A stretch of DNA of 64,000 nucleotides from Elmis aenea (Eukaryota > Arthropoda > Insecta > Coleoptera > Elmidae). Each line of letters starts with the position of its first letter. The stretch's first letter is position 1. Position numbers and translations under genes: made by a program. Positions 32,596-44,987 of this stretch are shown here, in pieces. Location of the stretch: assembly GCA_947652605.1 (NCBI GenBank), contig OX393577.1, positions 57,932,108 through 57,996,107 on the forward strand, read 5' to 3'. The notes beneath the pieces were generated by a model. It ran no database searches and was not told where the DNA came from. It saw only the letters and a program-made list of their open reading frames with translations.

Positions 32596-35461
32596 ATAAG
32601 ATGACGTGCGCAAAACTATTCCCTCAACATTCTGTTTATTTTTGTCAGAGGGTCAGGTTAGGGGTCGGTAAAAGATTTTTTTTTTAATAAGATGATTAAT
32701 GGGTAACGCTAAAATAAATCAAGTTACAAATAAGACCTCGTGCGCAACACTTTTTCATCGACATTCTGTTTATTTTTGTCAGAGGGTCAGGTTACAGGTC
32801 GATAAAAGTTTTTTTTTTTAAGGAATAATGGGGAACGCTAAAATAAAACAATCTACGAATAAGATGACGTCCGCAACACTATTTCATAGACAATATGTTT
32901 ATTTTCGTCAGAGGGCCAGGTTAAAGGTCGGTAAATTATTTTTTTTAAAGATGAATAATGTGGAACGCTAAAATAAAACAAGTTACGAATAAGATGACGT
33001 GCGCAACACTATTTCATCGGCATTCTGTTTATTTTCGTCAGAGATTCAGGTTAGATGTCTGTAAAAGTTTTATTTTAATGCTGAATTATGGGGAACGCTA
33101 AAATAAAATAAGTCATGAATAAGATGACGTGCGCAACACTATTTCTGGGCAGTGTGTTTACTTTTATCAAAGGGTTAGGTTAGAGATCGTTAAAAGTTTT
33201 TTTTTTTTTGAAGCTGAATAATGGGGAACGCGAAAATGAAACAAGTAACGAATAAGATGTGCCTAACACTATTACATCGACATTCTGTTTATTTTCGTCA
33301 GAGAGGCAGGTTAGAGGTTGGTAAAGGTTTTTTTTTTAAAGACGAATAATGGGGAACGCTAAAATAAAACAAGTTACGAATAAGATGACGTGCGCAACAC
33401 TATTTCTGGTCAGTGTGTTTACTTTCATCAGAGGGTTAGGTTAGAGGTCGTTAAAAGTTTTTTTTTTAAGCTGAATAATGGGGAACGCTAAAATAATACA
33501 AGTTACGAATAAGATCTCGTGCGCAACACTATTTCATCGACATTCTGTTTATTTTCGTCATAGGGCAAGATTAGAGGTCGGTAAAAGTATTTTTTTAAAA
33601 GATGAATAATGGGGAACGCTAAAATAAATCAAGTTACAAATAAGACCTGGTGCGCAACACTTTTTTATCGACATTCTGTTTATTTTTGTCAGAGGGTCAG
33701 GTTACAGGTCGGTAAAAGTTTTTTTTTTTAAGGAATAATGGGGAACGCTATAATAAAACAATCTACGAATAAGATGACCGCAACACTATTTCATCGACAT
33801 TATGTTTATTTTCGTCAGAGGGTCAGGTTAAAGGTCAGTAAAAGTTTTTTTTTTAAAGATGAATGATGGGGAACGCTAGAATAAAACAAGTTACGAATAA
33901 GATGACGTGCGGAACACTATTCCATCGACATTCTGTTTATTTCGTCAGAGGGTAAGGTTAGAGGTCGGTAAAAGTTTTTTTTAAGCTGAATGATGTGGAA
34001 CGCTAAAATAAAACAAGTTACGAATAAGATGACGTGCGCAACACTATTTCATCGGCATTCTGTTTATTTTCGTCAGAGATTCAGGTTAGATGTCTGTAAA
34101 AGTTTTATTTTAATGTTGAATTATGGGGAACGCTAAAATAAAATAAGTCATGAATAAGATGACGTGTGTTACACTATTTCTGGGCAGTGTGTTTACTTTC
34201 ATCAAAGGGTTAGGTTAGAGGTCGTTAAAAGTTTTTTTTTTTTAGAAGCTGAATAATGGGGAACGCGAAAATAAAACAAGTAACGAATAAGATGTGCCTA
34301 ACACTATTACATCGACATTCTGTTTATTTTCGTCAGAAAGGCAGGTTAGAGGTTGGTAAAGTTTTTTTTTAAAGACGAATAATGGGGAACGCTAAAATAA
34401 AACAAGTAACGAATAAGATGACGTGTGTTACACTATTTCTGGTCAGTGTGTTTACTTTCATCAAAGGGTTAGGTTAGAGGTCGTTAAAAGTTTTTTTTTT
34501 TTAGAAGCTGAATAATGGGGAACGCGAAAATAAAACAAGTAACGAATAAGATGTGCCTAACACTATTACATCGACATTCTGTTTATTTTCGTCAGAAAGG
34601 CAGGTTAGAGGTTGGTAAAGTTTTTTTTTAAAGACGAATAATGGGGAACGCTAAAATAAAACAAGTTACGAATAAGATGACGTGCGCAACACTATTTTTG
34701 GTCAGTGTGTTTTCTTTCATCAGAGGGTTAGGTTAGAGGTCGTTAAAAGTTTTTTTTTTAAGCTGAATAATGGGGAACGCTAAAATAATACAAGTTACAA
34801 ATAAGATCTCGTGCGCAACACTATTTCATCGGCATTCTGTTTATTTTCGTCAGAGATTCAGGTTAGATGTCTGTAAAAGTTTTATTTTAATGCTGAATTA
34901 TGGAGAACGCTAAAATAAAATAAGTCATGAATAAGATGACGTGTGTAACACTATTTCTGGGCAGTGTGTTTACTTTCATCAAAGGGTTAGGTTAGAGGTC
35001 GTTAAAAGTTTTTTTTTTTTAGAAGCTGAATAATGGGGAACGCGAAAATAAAACGAGTTACGAATAAGATGACGTGCGCAACACTATTCCATCGACTTTC
35101 TGATTATTTTCATCAGAGGATTAGTTTAGAGATCAGTAAAAGTTTTTTTTTTAAAGATGAATAATGGGGATCGCTAAAATAAAACAAGTTACGAATAAGA
35201 TGACGTGCGCAACACTATTCCATCGACATTTTGTTTATTTTCGTCAGAGGGTCAGGTTAAGGGTCGGTAAAAGTTTTTTTTTAAAGATGAATGATGGGGA
35301 ACGCTAGAATAAAACGAGTTACGAATAAGATGACGTGCGCAACACTATTCCATCGACATTCTGTTTATTTTCGTCAGAGAGTCAGGTTAGATGTCTGTAA
35401 AAGTTTTATTTTAATGCTGAATAATGGGGAACGCTAAAATAAAATAAGTTACGAATTTGGA
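32596..35461 (+). repeat. ~129-bp satellite, ~22 copies with higher-order structure
   Basis: Each unit contains GAATAAGATGACGTGCGCAA then ATTTCATCGACATTCTG, TTTCGTCAGAGGGTCAGGTT, a poly(T) run of variable length, and AATGGGGAACGCTAAAATAA. Variant units (for example TTTCTGGGCAGTGTG, AACGCGAAAAT, GATGTGCCTAACAC) recur in blocks. The block starting near 32951 is repeated near 33989 (1038 bp later, eight units), and parts again near 34430 and 34830. This indicates duplication of multi-unit blocks. No coding potential. Confidence 0.9.
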
Positions 35462-36204
35462 ATAAGATGATGTGCAGCTGTACACTATTTAATTTTTAAA
35501 CTAATGTGTGTGGCCACCAATTTTTTTTCGCCATAAATATATTGATTATCTTCGTATGTGTTTGTGTGTATAAAATGTTTAAAATGCCGCTTCAGGCATT
35601 CCAATTAATCTCATACTATTAAATGACGTCTGTGAAAATGACGTTTCATGGGTGTTTTTTTCACAAAGATTCAAGAGAGTCAAATAAGGTTAATCAACCA
35701 GCATTATTAACTACCACTCTCAAATTACAAGTTATTTGTTAAAAAAATAAATTAAGAGTCGCTTAAAATTAAAATTTTAGTTCCAACTGAAACTGATCTG
35801 ATCCTTATAGATCTAAATGAGTCCACCTTACTATCTTAGAAAGGTCAAGAAAGGTGGAAAAAGTAAGTCAAGACGACAAAAAATGACAGTTGTGTACTTG
35901 GGTATGTTATAAGATTTACGTTATTTTAAGCTTATTTTTACACAAAATCAATACAAATATAGTTTCATTTATGCCTTATAATCATATTTGTACACTTTAC
36001 ACAGATAATTTAGCCATCCTAACTTGAGAAAATTCGAATTAAAAAACCTAACCTAACTGTCAAACGGAACTTTTATATTGAATTTTTACGCTTATTAAAT
36101 GAGAGCGCCAAGTAATTTTAACATATTTGAGTTCAGCAAGTCTAGTTTTATTAACCAACAAAATTTTATCAATTTTCGACAACTGCCGCTAAAGTGAAGT
36201 AGTT

Positions 36205-37205
36205 CCAAAAATTCTTATGTGTAAAAACCTGTTGTGATATCAAAAAACTAAAAGAAGATTCGTAATCGCGCCACCGAATTAGTTAATAACACCAATCAAA
36301 TTCAAAACAACAAAAATCATGTCGGCCTGTGTTAATTTAATTGTAATTGCAGTTAAGATTCGTTGCAAAATATTTACTTTTAAAAATAATTTAAAAGTAT
36401 TAAAAACTGTCTTAAACAGCTAAGCGGGAAGCGATGACGTTACCTAATGAAAGTGCAATGTCTGAAAAGGTCCACCTACGTAACAAAGCCTTCAAATAAC
36501 ACTTCTGACGCAACAACCCAATTTTTTTGCCAGGAAAGGACTTGTACATTAATGCAATGGATGTACTTGTGAGCTGCACGTTATAAACACTCCGTTATAT
36601 ATTTTTTCTTTGATTATAAGAATCTTTTATATATCTCGGCAAAGAGCGACTTAATTTTGCAGATATGAACAAAAAAATATTCGCATATTCCTGACCGCAG
36701 AAAAAGCTGCGTTATAGAAATACTTACATACGCAAGAAAATTGGTACGGGAACTGGTTGAAATCATGAATGGGACTTTTACTAAATGATAAAGCAATCAA
36801 TGAGTGAATCCCAGTCCTTTCATGGTTTTCAAAAGACCAATATGCCTTTTTTTCATATTCTTATATTATACCATATTCACATGAATGTACATTTCATTGG
36901 TATATTTCTATTGGTGAATTGCTTTCGTAATATTCTGGAATGGTACAATCGTTGATTTTTTTCAAGGAAGTTCACATAAAAACAAAATGTATAGATTCAT
37001 TTTATAAATTGCTTACATAATACAAAATATCATATTTTTATAAAATTAAGGTATTAATTACCAAATCATAAGGGTATGAAACGAGGATAAAAGAACATCG
37101 TATTGCAGACAGGCCACTTTTAAACCTATTATAAATCATGATGAGAATTATCGAGAGTATTTTATGACATGACAATGTAAACTAAAATTCTGTATGTAAT
37201 ATTTG
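36205..37205. other. Spacer without confident gene
   Basis: A 34-codon frame from an ATG at 36319 has no recognisable homology. No repeat or transposon end is seen. Confidence 0.35.
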
Positions 37206-37207
37206 TA

Positions 37208-39025
37208 GGGGAGACCGGGGATAAAAGTAACAGGGGTAGGTTGTAACAGTGCCTATAGTTTCTTTAATTTTTGTTTTATATCGCCCTAAACGCTTTTGCA
37301 ATGTTAAATTACATCCAGCACCCTACCTACATTGCTAGTTTTCATCTGTCATAGAGGTTAACTTTTTGCCAGTCAGAGTCACTATTTTCCGCCTAAAAGT
37401 TACTGCGTTGTCTCATCCGTCGAGTAACTTTTAGGCGATCTCTAAAATAGAAACAAAAAAGTACCTATATTATTTTGTTCTAAATTTAGTTGGCTATTGG
37501 TGGATGCAATACAATTTGACGTTAAAATCGTGGTTAATTGTGGATTCCCTGAATTTTTTTTTGTGTACACTTGGGGTCAAAAATAACAAAGTGTTACAAC
37601 CAACCCCAATTAATGTTTTCTCTTGCAAATGTTCACTCTTAGCACATAATTGGTGGCTTTCTTCGTAGATGAGAATATACAAGAGTTGTCGGAATAATTT
37701 TCCAGTTTGTTGTATCTTTTTGATTCACATTTTTAAATATGTAGGTACTTATAATCTTGGCAAACCTGGTAACTGCAGTCCCAAATTATTAAATTATAAA
37801 ACTCAGTATATAATATCGGTTTAATGATGGAAATGTATGTAAAGCTAAATCATTTCTTAAAAAGCATTTTAAATTATAAAACCTATGTAAATTGGTAAGA
37901 TCTGGTACTTTTGGTTTTCCTACCAGCCGCCATTGTTTTTATTCTATTACCTTAATATTTATAACTTAACAAGATGATTTACCCGGCGTTGCACGGGCGA
38001 TTACAATTTTAATTACTTTTTTAACTTGAATAAGCCCAATATTTCCAAATCATACACAAATGACATACTCTGATCAATCATCTTTTCATTTTCTTATAAT
38101 TCCTTAAAAAATAACTATTTATTGCTTAAAAATTGAATAATAACTCAAATTTATTTTCTTTCGTCTTGTTTCAATTAAAAATGTACTAATAAAAATAATA
38201 CTTCATGTACATTTATTACTAATTGTATACAAAACAATCTTTACTTGAGAAATACACCGCGCCGTATCGTGTTTTGACCAGGTATTTGCCGACGTAAGAT
38301 CGAATCCCGTACAAGTAATTTTTTTTTTTTTAAATTGGTAATATGTGCTTGTACTTAAAGTTTGGCGTTAAATCTGCAAGGTCCTAAATAGTAACTGTGC
38401 AAAATTTGGTTCCGATCGGTCAACGGACCTAGGATTCTATAGCGAATAAACAAACAAACACACAAACAAGCTCTTTTATATATATAGATATAAACAAAGC
38501 TTTAACCAACCCAACTTAACCTGACCCTCTTTTACTGATTTAATGAATGACGGCCAGTTTAAGGGCGGTTAGATTTTTTAAAAATAAAACATTATGATCC
38601 AGTATAAATTTAATAATTTGGGACCGCCCTTACCTGGTATGCCATACTGTTCATTTATCATTTTGTATTGTACCAAAGATATTTTTTCATTTTGCTAATG
38701 TGTATTTTTGAATAAAATATTAATTTTGTTGATGAATACTAATATATTTACCCACTACTTATGAGCTGTGTAAATTATTTTGTCGTTACAACTTACCCTA
38801 ATTATTGTTACTTTTAGCCCCAACGTTGAGGTTGAAAGTAACAGCTGTCTTACTAAAGAAATTTTTTTTTTTTAACAGTTGCTTTACGAAACATGAAATA
38901 AATATCTTGGAAGCAAGACAAATGTCCAATCTATCATTAAACCAATTTGGATGTAAAAAATTTGTAATAATCTATGAGAAATTAAATAAAAACAAAAAAA
39001 TGTTACTTTTATCCCCGGTCTCCCC
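37208..39025. mobile_element. 1.8-kb TIR transposon (GGGGAGACCGGGG), TSD TA
   Basis: Inverted ends GGGGAGACCGGGGATAAAAG and its complement CTTTTATCCCCGGTCTCCCC are flanked by TA (37206-37207 and 39026-39027). The form (G-run, purine-rich, TA target) resembles the pogo-like element at 21843. Internal sequence has no recognisable transposase. It contains a retroposon-like insert at 37968-38490, so the element itself is about 1.3 kb. Confidence 0.82.
37968..38490 (+). mobile_element. Retroposon-like repeat, copy 1 (ACCCGGCGTTGCACGGGC)
   Basis: It starts TAACAAGATGATTTACCCGG, carries a GGACCTAGGATTCTATAGCG block near the end, then (CAAA)-rich sequence and a CTCTTTTATATATATAGATA tail. The copy at 41241-41766 is nearly identical over its whole length. 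No protein is encoded. I treat it as a non-autonomous retroposon by its tail, without firm family assignment. Confidence 0.75.
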
Positions 39026-39029
39026 TACA

Positions 39030-39815
39030 TACAATTATCGTTTTAAGACGCTGACAAATTATTAGTTCATATTGTATACAATAATTGTAGACAAGCTTAG
39101 TATATTTATACAGTTATTTGCTTTATATCTTTAAATAAATTGAATTTTTTAAAGGTGAGCAAATCGTTTTTTTTTTAACTTTCAAATCTTCCAATAAAAT
39201 CAACTTTCAGGTATCAAGTTTAACCAGTTTGATGTAAAACTTGAAAAAACAGAATTCAGCTGATGTTTAATTGGATCTAAGGAAATGAGAAAGATAAAAA
39301 AGCAAACGAAATCTCCAATTAATTGCACTGAAAACCGCTTTAGTAGTCGTAAAACTAACCCACAAAATAGCAAAAGAGATTACGATCGTCAGAAGAATAA
39401 TAAAAGTTGCTTTTAAATGAATAGTTTTAATTAACAACAAAAATTCTCTACCTACACTCGTGGATTTGCTACGAAATAGGTTTGGCAAGACAATGGTAAA
39501 ACAGCCAAAAACAAAATGTTTTTGCTTGAATTTATCGTGCGATTTATTAAGAAGATATCCCAACGATTATTTTGTCAATTACTAAAAATACGTCGGTAAA
39601 TCTCACATATTTTTATTATGATATGGCGAAAAACATAAACAAATTTTGATATTAACCAAAAAAATTGTATTCAACATTTTTTTGCAAATAGCAGAAATAT
39701 GGTTTTAATTTAAAATTACTGTTTAACTTACGTATTTTAAATCTTAGGTATACATTTAATATTTTAATTCTTTTATTGATCATCTTTAAGATTAAGATTA
39801 TGCGCCTATCCTATA
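39030..39815. other. Spacer without recognised feature
   Basis: No exon, RNA or transposon end is recognised. The 98-codon minus-strand frame (39267-39563) has no homology I can name and a random-looking composition. Confidence 0.35.
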
Positions 39816-40605
39816 CAGGGTGTTTCGTAAAAAATGCGAAAAAAATCGGGTGGTGATTCATTATCCAAAATTAAGGGGGGTCTTTTATATAAAATTTTTC
39901 TTAGACGCCTTCTTTCAGGGTTACAACCTCAAGGGGAGCGGTAAAATTAAGTTTTTATTTTATTTCTCAAATTTGGATAAATGTTGGAGAATGATATTTG
40001 GTAGATGTTTTATACTTATTAAAAGGTTGCCCATAGTAGTATTTTTAATCATCTCCCACCTTCACAGGGGGCTGAAAAGTGCGACCCCTGTTGGTTTTTT
40101 AATCACAACTTTTTGTTGGGTGAAAATTTTTCCATTTAAAAATATTTTTCTTAAGGTTGATTTATTTTGAAACGTTTTTTATTCTTTAACTTTTCTCGTA
40201 AAACCTACAGTTTTTAAGTAAAAAATAATATAAATGAACAGGCACCATTAAATATTCCAATATAAAACGATTCATTTTGGTGGTTACCATGGTTTCTTTA
40301 TGTTAGCATTGGGTAGAAATGACGCGTGTAATTCATTTTGACGTTTAAAAAGTGACAACACCATGGTAACCACCAAAATGAATCGTTTTATATTGAAATA
40401 TTTAATGGTTCATGTTTACTTATTTTATTTTTTACTCAAAAAACTGCAAGTTTTACGAGAAAAGTTACAGAATAAAAAAAGTTTTAAAAAAAATCAAGCT
40501 TTCAATAAAAATATTTTTAAATTGAAAAATTTTAACTCACCAAAAAGTTCAGATTAAAAAACCACACTTTTTAGCCCCCTGTGAAGGTGGGAGATGATTT
40601 TTTTA
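39816..40605. mobile_element. Foldback element, CAGGGTGTTTCG family, right end lost
   Basis: It starts CAGGGTGTTTCGTAAAAAAT after TATA. The inner arms 40055-40292 and 40362-40600 are reverse complements (ATCATCTCCCACCTTCACAG against CTGTGAAGGTGGGAGATGAT) around a ~65-bp loop. The outer ~240 bp of the left side have no partner on the right, so the right terminus was lost. The same left side occurs at 15935. Its loop contains two copies of GGTTACCATGG-like sequence. Confidence 0.82.
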
Positions 40606-40609
40606 CGGT

Positions 40610-41085
40610 AGTAGAACTGTAGTAGAACTTAACGTATTTTTATTCTCTTGTATTAAAAATGGCGTATCTTCATCAAATTTATTAAACATAATATTTATTT
40701 TATTCAACTTATTTTCTTATTGTAAAATATTTTAATTTTGTAAGGTACATTTTTATACATACATATATTGTCATATTTATAACTTTCTATTGGTACATGT
40801 TTGAAAAAATACAATATAAACTAGTAAGAAAAAGTAAGTACGTCATAATACAATCAAAAACAGTAAAACAGTGATAAATTTAGTGTGCCGCGACATTAAA
40901 ACAGTTGAAAAACACTGTCGGTCAAATAGACGAAACTTTGTAAATATTCGCATAAAAATATTCGAGTAATACCGAAAATAAACAGATAATTGAAATGTTC
41001 TCAAAAACGGTTCGAACAACATTTTTTTAAAATTTAATGTTATGAAATTATTTTTTCTTATAATATCATTTGTTTCAATTCCCTT
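40610..41085. other. Spacer without recognised feature
   Basis: A+T-rich sequence. The 97-codon minus-strand frame that begins at 41136 starts inside the hairpin MITE and shows no homology. Confidence 0.4.
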
Positions 41086-41227
41086 ATGGTGCCTTTCCAC
41101 GTGAGAGTAAACTACTCTCGATAGCAGCGTCGCCAAGGATACAGCCCCTGAGAGTAACTCGCGATTGGCTGTATCCTTAGCGACGCTGCTATCGAGAGTA
41201 GTTTACTTTCACGTGGAAAGGCACCAT
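41086..41227. mobile_element. 142-bp hairpin MITE, copy 1
   Basis: Arms of about 61 bp run from ATGGTGCCTTTCCACGTG to the complementary CACGTGGAAAGGCACCAT. They are almost perfectly complementary, with the shared ATCGAGAGTAGTTTACT block, around a ~20-bp loop (GAGAGTAACTCGCGATT). A second copy at 44533-44674 has the loop in reverse orientation. No coding. Confidence 0.93.
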
Positions 41228-41240
41228 CACATTTTATTAT

Positions 41241-41766
41241 TAACAAGATGGTTTACCCGGCGTTGCACGGGCGATTACAATTTTAATTACTGTTTTAACT
41301 TGAATAAGCCCAATAATTCCAAATCATACACAAATGGCATACTCTGATCACAATCATCTTTTCATTTTCTTATAATTCCTTAAAAAATAACTATTTATTG
41401 CTTAAAAATTGAATAATAACTCAAATTTATTTTCTTTCGTCTTGTTTCAATTAAAAATGTACTAATAAAAATAATACTTCATGTACATTTATTACTAATT
41501 GTATACAAAACAATCTTTACTTGTGAAATACCCCGCGCCGTATCGTGTTATGACCAGGTATTTGCCGACGTAAGATCGAATCCCGTCTAAGTAATTTTTT
41601 TTTTTTTTAATTGGTAATATGTGCTTGTACTTAAAGTTTGGCGTTAGATCTGCAAGGTCCTAAATAGTAACTGTGCAAAATTTGGTCCCGATCGGTCAAC
41701 GGACCTAGGATTGTATAGCGAACAAACAAACAAACACACAAACAAGCTCTTTTATATATATAGATA
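41241..41766 (+). mobile_element. Retroposon-like repeat, copy 2
   Basis: This is a near-identical duplicate of 37968-38490, starting TAACAAGATGGTTTACCCGG and ending in the TATATATAGATAG tail. The few differences (for example GATGATTT/GATGGTTT, and a CA insertion after CTGAT) suggest recent activity or a recent common source. Confidence 0.78.
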
Positions 41767-41769
41767 GAA

Positions 41770-43740
41770 GATTATGATTTGTCTTTAATTGTTTTGCTGT
41801 TTTTTAAAGATGCTGTAATTGTTTTGTATGTCATAAAATCTGGCATGATTTATCAAATTGTCAGGCATCATTAACATCGTGTTGACAGACGTTTATTACA
41901 ATTTCTGGGCCTTTTTATATACACATATTATACACAAATCAACGACGAACATACACAATGAATGGCGAAAGTTTATTTTAAATGTATACTTTTAATTTTC
42001 AAACTTTTAAATCGTACACAATGAACTTGTACTGCCAACAATTACATTTAATTTAGATTTTTTGTACGATATTAGCAAACTTAGTGAGAATTAAATTTAT
42101 ATGTGCTGCTGAGCTAACAGCCTGTCCTAAGCAGCCGTTATACCGGTATAATAAATTTTCTTTATCGAATGCGTTTTCAAAAGATTATTTCTCGATTTTA
42201 TTACCCAAAAAAAAAGTTAATTTACAACTTAAAACCAAATCAACGAAAAACTTACGTAATTGTTTTACATTATAGCGTAAATCCATGCATTATAATTCTA
42301 AACTCTCTTTGTAATCATCAAAATTTTGCGTAGCTAAATAATTTACGACTACCAAAAACATGCAATTCAATTATTAAAGGAATGAAGCACTGTTAGGGTT
42401 GTTCTGTCTATCGACTATCGACTAAACCGTTTAAATATATCAAGGAGTAAAAAGAGGTTTTGGAAGTAATCCAACGTGAAAGGCACGATTTGGAAACGCT
42501 TTCCTACTCTTCTTTTTTATTGTTTAAAAGAGCTTTTTTATGTTACTTTAATCAAAAACGCGTTGTCTGTTAGAACGCTAACCGCGTGAGGCATTTACAA
42601 CGCATTAAAGTGTGCCTTGCTAAAGCTTTTTAACTTCTAGGAAACATATCGCGATACACTTTTGTTTTAAGTATTATACTTTTAACAAGTGAAAATCGGG
42701 CGAAAATATATACACTGATCATTAAAAAATTTACATCACAAAGAACTAAAAGATCATTGTTTTATCAGAGTGCTGTTTGACAAACAACGAACCCTAACAA
42801 ATCTTAGATTTTACCAACTGACTCGAAATTCTAAACAACTCGATACATGTTGTTAAGTACTACTATTTTTCATTTAATTATTATAATTCAATTTTTAAAA
42901 TATTTAAAATGTTACATTGTTGCAAGGTAGTCATGACTATCTACCAGTCATATCACTAGCATCAAATTGTTCTTTTAGCTTCGTTCACCGCTTGCTTGTG
43001 CGAAAAATTAATGTCACCTGAAACTTCTGCAGAGATTTACACTTTTCGTTCAGCGTCTCACGGTAGCAATTACCCTTTTATTGCATTGGTTCTTTTTTTG
43101 CATAAATTTCATTGGTTTAAAAATTGTATGATATTTCACGTGACATGCGGTTACATATAGGTACTTATGTATTTTTTGATATTGTAGATCAGTTGTAGTA
43201 GATTTTTTATCAATGTTGTAGATGGTTGTAGGTATTGTAGTTTGTAGGTGGATTCCTTTTAGTATAATACAAAAGTAAATAGTCTGGTCAAGTATTATTT
43301 CTCGAAAACCCTTCGAACCCCCAACTCATACATAAGTTATTTCTACGTTGACATATCCGAACCGTCAATAGACTTTTGTTAAATAATAGAGTACATCTTT
43401 TTTTATTCCCTTTGGTAAAGAAAGTATAGAAAACCCTTTTGAAAGAACGTAGAATGTTTTAAAATTTATAGATTGCTTGTTATTACAAAAACATCGCAAT
43501 CTAAGAGTAACTCAACTGAACATTAAATTTTGTGTAAAATAAATTGAGCAAACATCAACCCTGCAAGAAAATTTAAACAATTTTTTTTATCTCCTAAAGT
43601 AAACTTTGGTGTAAATGTAGGAATGAAAATTATTATCTTTTAAAAGTCTTATAGATATAAAAATAATAAGTGTAACAAAATAAAATCGACAATTATATTA
43701 AAATATTTTACCGAAACTAATTATTTGTTTAGTTTGTATA
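41770..43740. other. 2-kb spacer without recognised gene
   Basis: A TTGTAG-rich patch at about 43190-43250 is the only repetitive element seen. The 63-codon plus frame at 42084-42275 has no recognisable homology. Host exons too short to recognise could be present. Confidence 0.4.
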
Positions 43741-43910
43741 CAGGGTGATTCGGTTTGACTGTCGAACCTCTATGAATTTGTCATTTTAAGAGGAAAGCCT
43801 ACATTTTTGTAAATCGTAGAAAATTCTCTGTCAATTGACGTCCAAATGTTTTTTATACGATGAAATATGTCAATAAAAAAGTCGACTATCGCGAGTCAAC
43901 TTTTTTATTT
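43741..43910 (+). mobile_element. Foldback left arm (CAGGGTGATTCGGTTTGACTG)
   Basis: It starts CAGGGTGATTCGGTTTGAC after TATA and includes TTTTAAGAGGAAAGCC, then GTCGACTATCGCGAGTC. The complementary right-end family member is at 60327-60481. The opposite arm of this copy was not found. Confidence 0.75.
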
Positions 43911-43914
43911 GAAA

Positions 43915-44270
43915 ATACATGGTATACCTTTTTTTATTGATCCTGATAGAAAATTAAGTTGTTTATTATTTTTCACAAAATCTTCGTATTTGACGAAATA
44001 CGATCGCTGTATTTATTGACAGTTTATAACTTGCTAATCATGTTTTGTTATTTTTCGACGAAAAATCATTCTTTAGCGCAGCTTTAAACAAAATAATTTT
44101 GTTGTTTAAAAAAATATTTTTGTCGTATAATACGGAATTAAATTGTCGAATATTTGCTTACCGTTTATCTAAAATGTCTTTTGTGGTTCGTTATACATTT
44201 TTAAATACCCTTGTGTTTTTTTTCACTATGATATCACAGCAATTGTAAACAGGCTATACACTACTCTAGA
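43915..44270. other. Spacer without recognised feature
   Basis: A+T-rich sequence with a 67-codon plus frame of no recognisable family. It ends at the tandem hAT pair. Confidence 0.4.
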
Positions 44271-44532
44271 GTCTAGAGCAGTGATTCCCAAAGTGGCCTA
44301 TATCGACCCCCAGGGGTCGACGACGACCTGCAAGGGGTCCATGTGAACGAAAAAAAAATTGGGGGTCCATGAAATGAAAATGGGGGTCAACGATAGTGGC
44401 TCATATAAGCAGGTCGTGACTTTAATTTTGGCATTCCATGAATGGAATAATCCACATGCACAGATAGTACCTATTAACTTACATAATACTACCTTATAAT
44501 ATAAATACATATAACCACCTACATAAATTATA

Positions 44533-44674
44533 ATGGTGCCTTTCCACGTGAGAGTAAACTACTCTCGATAGCAGCGTCGCCAAGGATACAGCCAATCGCG
44601 AGTTACTCTCATGGACTGTATCCTTGGCGACGCTGCTATCGAGAGTAGTTTACTCTCACGTGGACAGGCACCAT
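44533..44674. mobile_element. 142-bp hairpin MITE, copy 2, nested in hAT A
   Basis: Same arms as 41086-41227 and the same length; the loop (ATCGCGAGTTACTCTCATGG) is inverted relative to copy 1. One arm has GTGGACAGG in place of GTGGAAAGG. It is inserted within the non-autonomous hAT at 44279-44979. Confidence 0.93.
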
Positions 44675-44810
44675 AAGAGTACCTATGAAGTAAAAATTTT
44701 TAAAACATAAATGTTCATGAAACGTGATGAAGAGTTAAATTAAAATTTAAGTTATTAGGTATATTTTCTGATATATGAAACTGATTAAGAATTATTATAA
44801 ACTAGCAGTT

Positions 44811-44900
44811 GCCCGCAGCTCCGCTCGCGTACGTTTTTATTTTCTTTGCGTGTAAGTTTTTATTTTGTAAAAAAAAGTTGATGAATTTGCAGAAATCAAT
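44811..44900 (+). mobile_element. Retroposon head fragment
   Basis: ACTAGCAGTTGCCCGCAGCT followed by CCGCTCGCGTACG resembles the G+C-rich head of the repeat at 1770 (ACTAGCGTAGTGACCCGGC). Only the head is present; the tail is missing. Confidence 0.45.
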
Positions 44901-44987
44901 ATCAGGTAAGCAGGGGGTGTACCCAAAACCGAAAAACATGGCAAGTGGTCTACGAGACAAAAAAGTTTGGGAACCTCTTGTCTAGAG

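Larger units (their letters stand above)
31603..36200. mobile_element. 4.6-kb foldback enclosing a satellite array
   Basis: The left arm (31603-about 32345) and right arm (about 35462-36200) are near-perfect reverse complements of about 740 bp. They start ACTTCACTTTAGCGGCAG and end CTGCCGCTAAAGTGAAGT. Between them lie ~24 copies of a ~129-bp repeat. No transposase or TSD is evident. The design recalls Drosophila Foldback-type elements, whose arms carry tandem repeats. I could not link the arms to any other family in the window. Confidence 0.85.
44279..44979. mobile_element. hAT element A of a tandem pair, TSD GTCTAGAG
   Basis: Ends CAGTGATTCCCAAAGTGG and AAGTTTGGGAACCTCTT are inverted. Perfect 8-bp GTCTAGAG flanks lie at 44271-44278 and 44980-44987. 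No transposase is present. It contains a complete hairpin MITE (44533-44674) and a fragment with a retroposon head (from 44811). Its right TSD is at the same time the left TSD of the next hAT. Confidence 0.93.

Noticed and set aside
40283..40296. GTTACCATGGTTTC, another X-box-like string
   Set aside because: It lies in the loop of a foldback element with its mirror copy nearby and no coding exon downstream. It is useful as a warning that such strings also occur by chance.
42084..42275. 63-codon plus frame containing CAAELTACPKQPLYR
   Set aside because: No splice context, no homology, and a low-complexity Lys-rich end typical of chance frames here.
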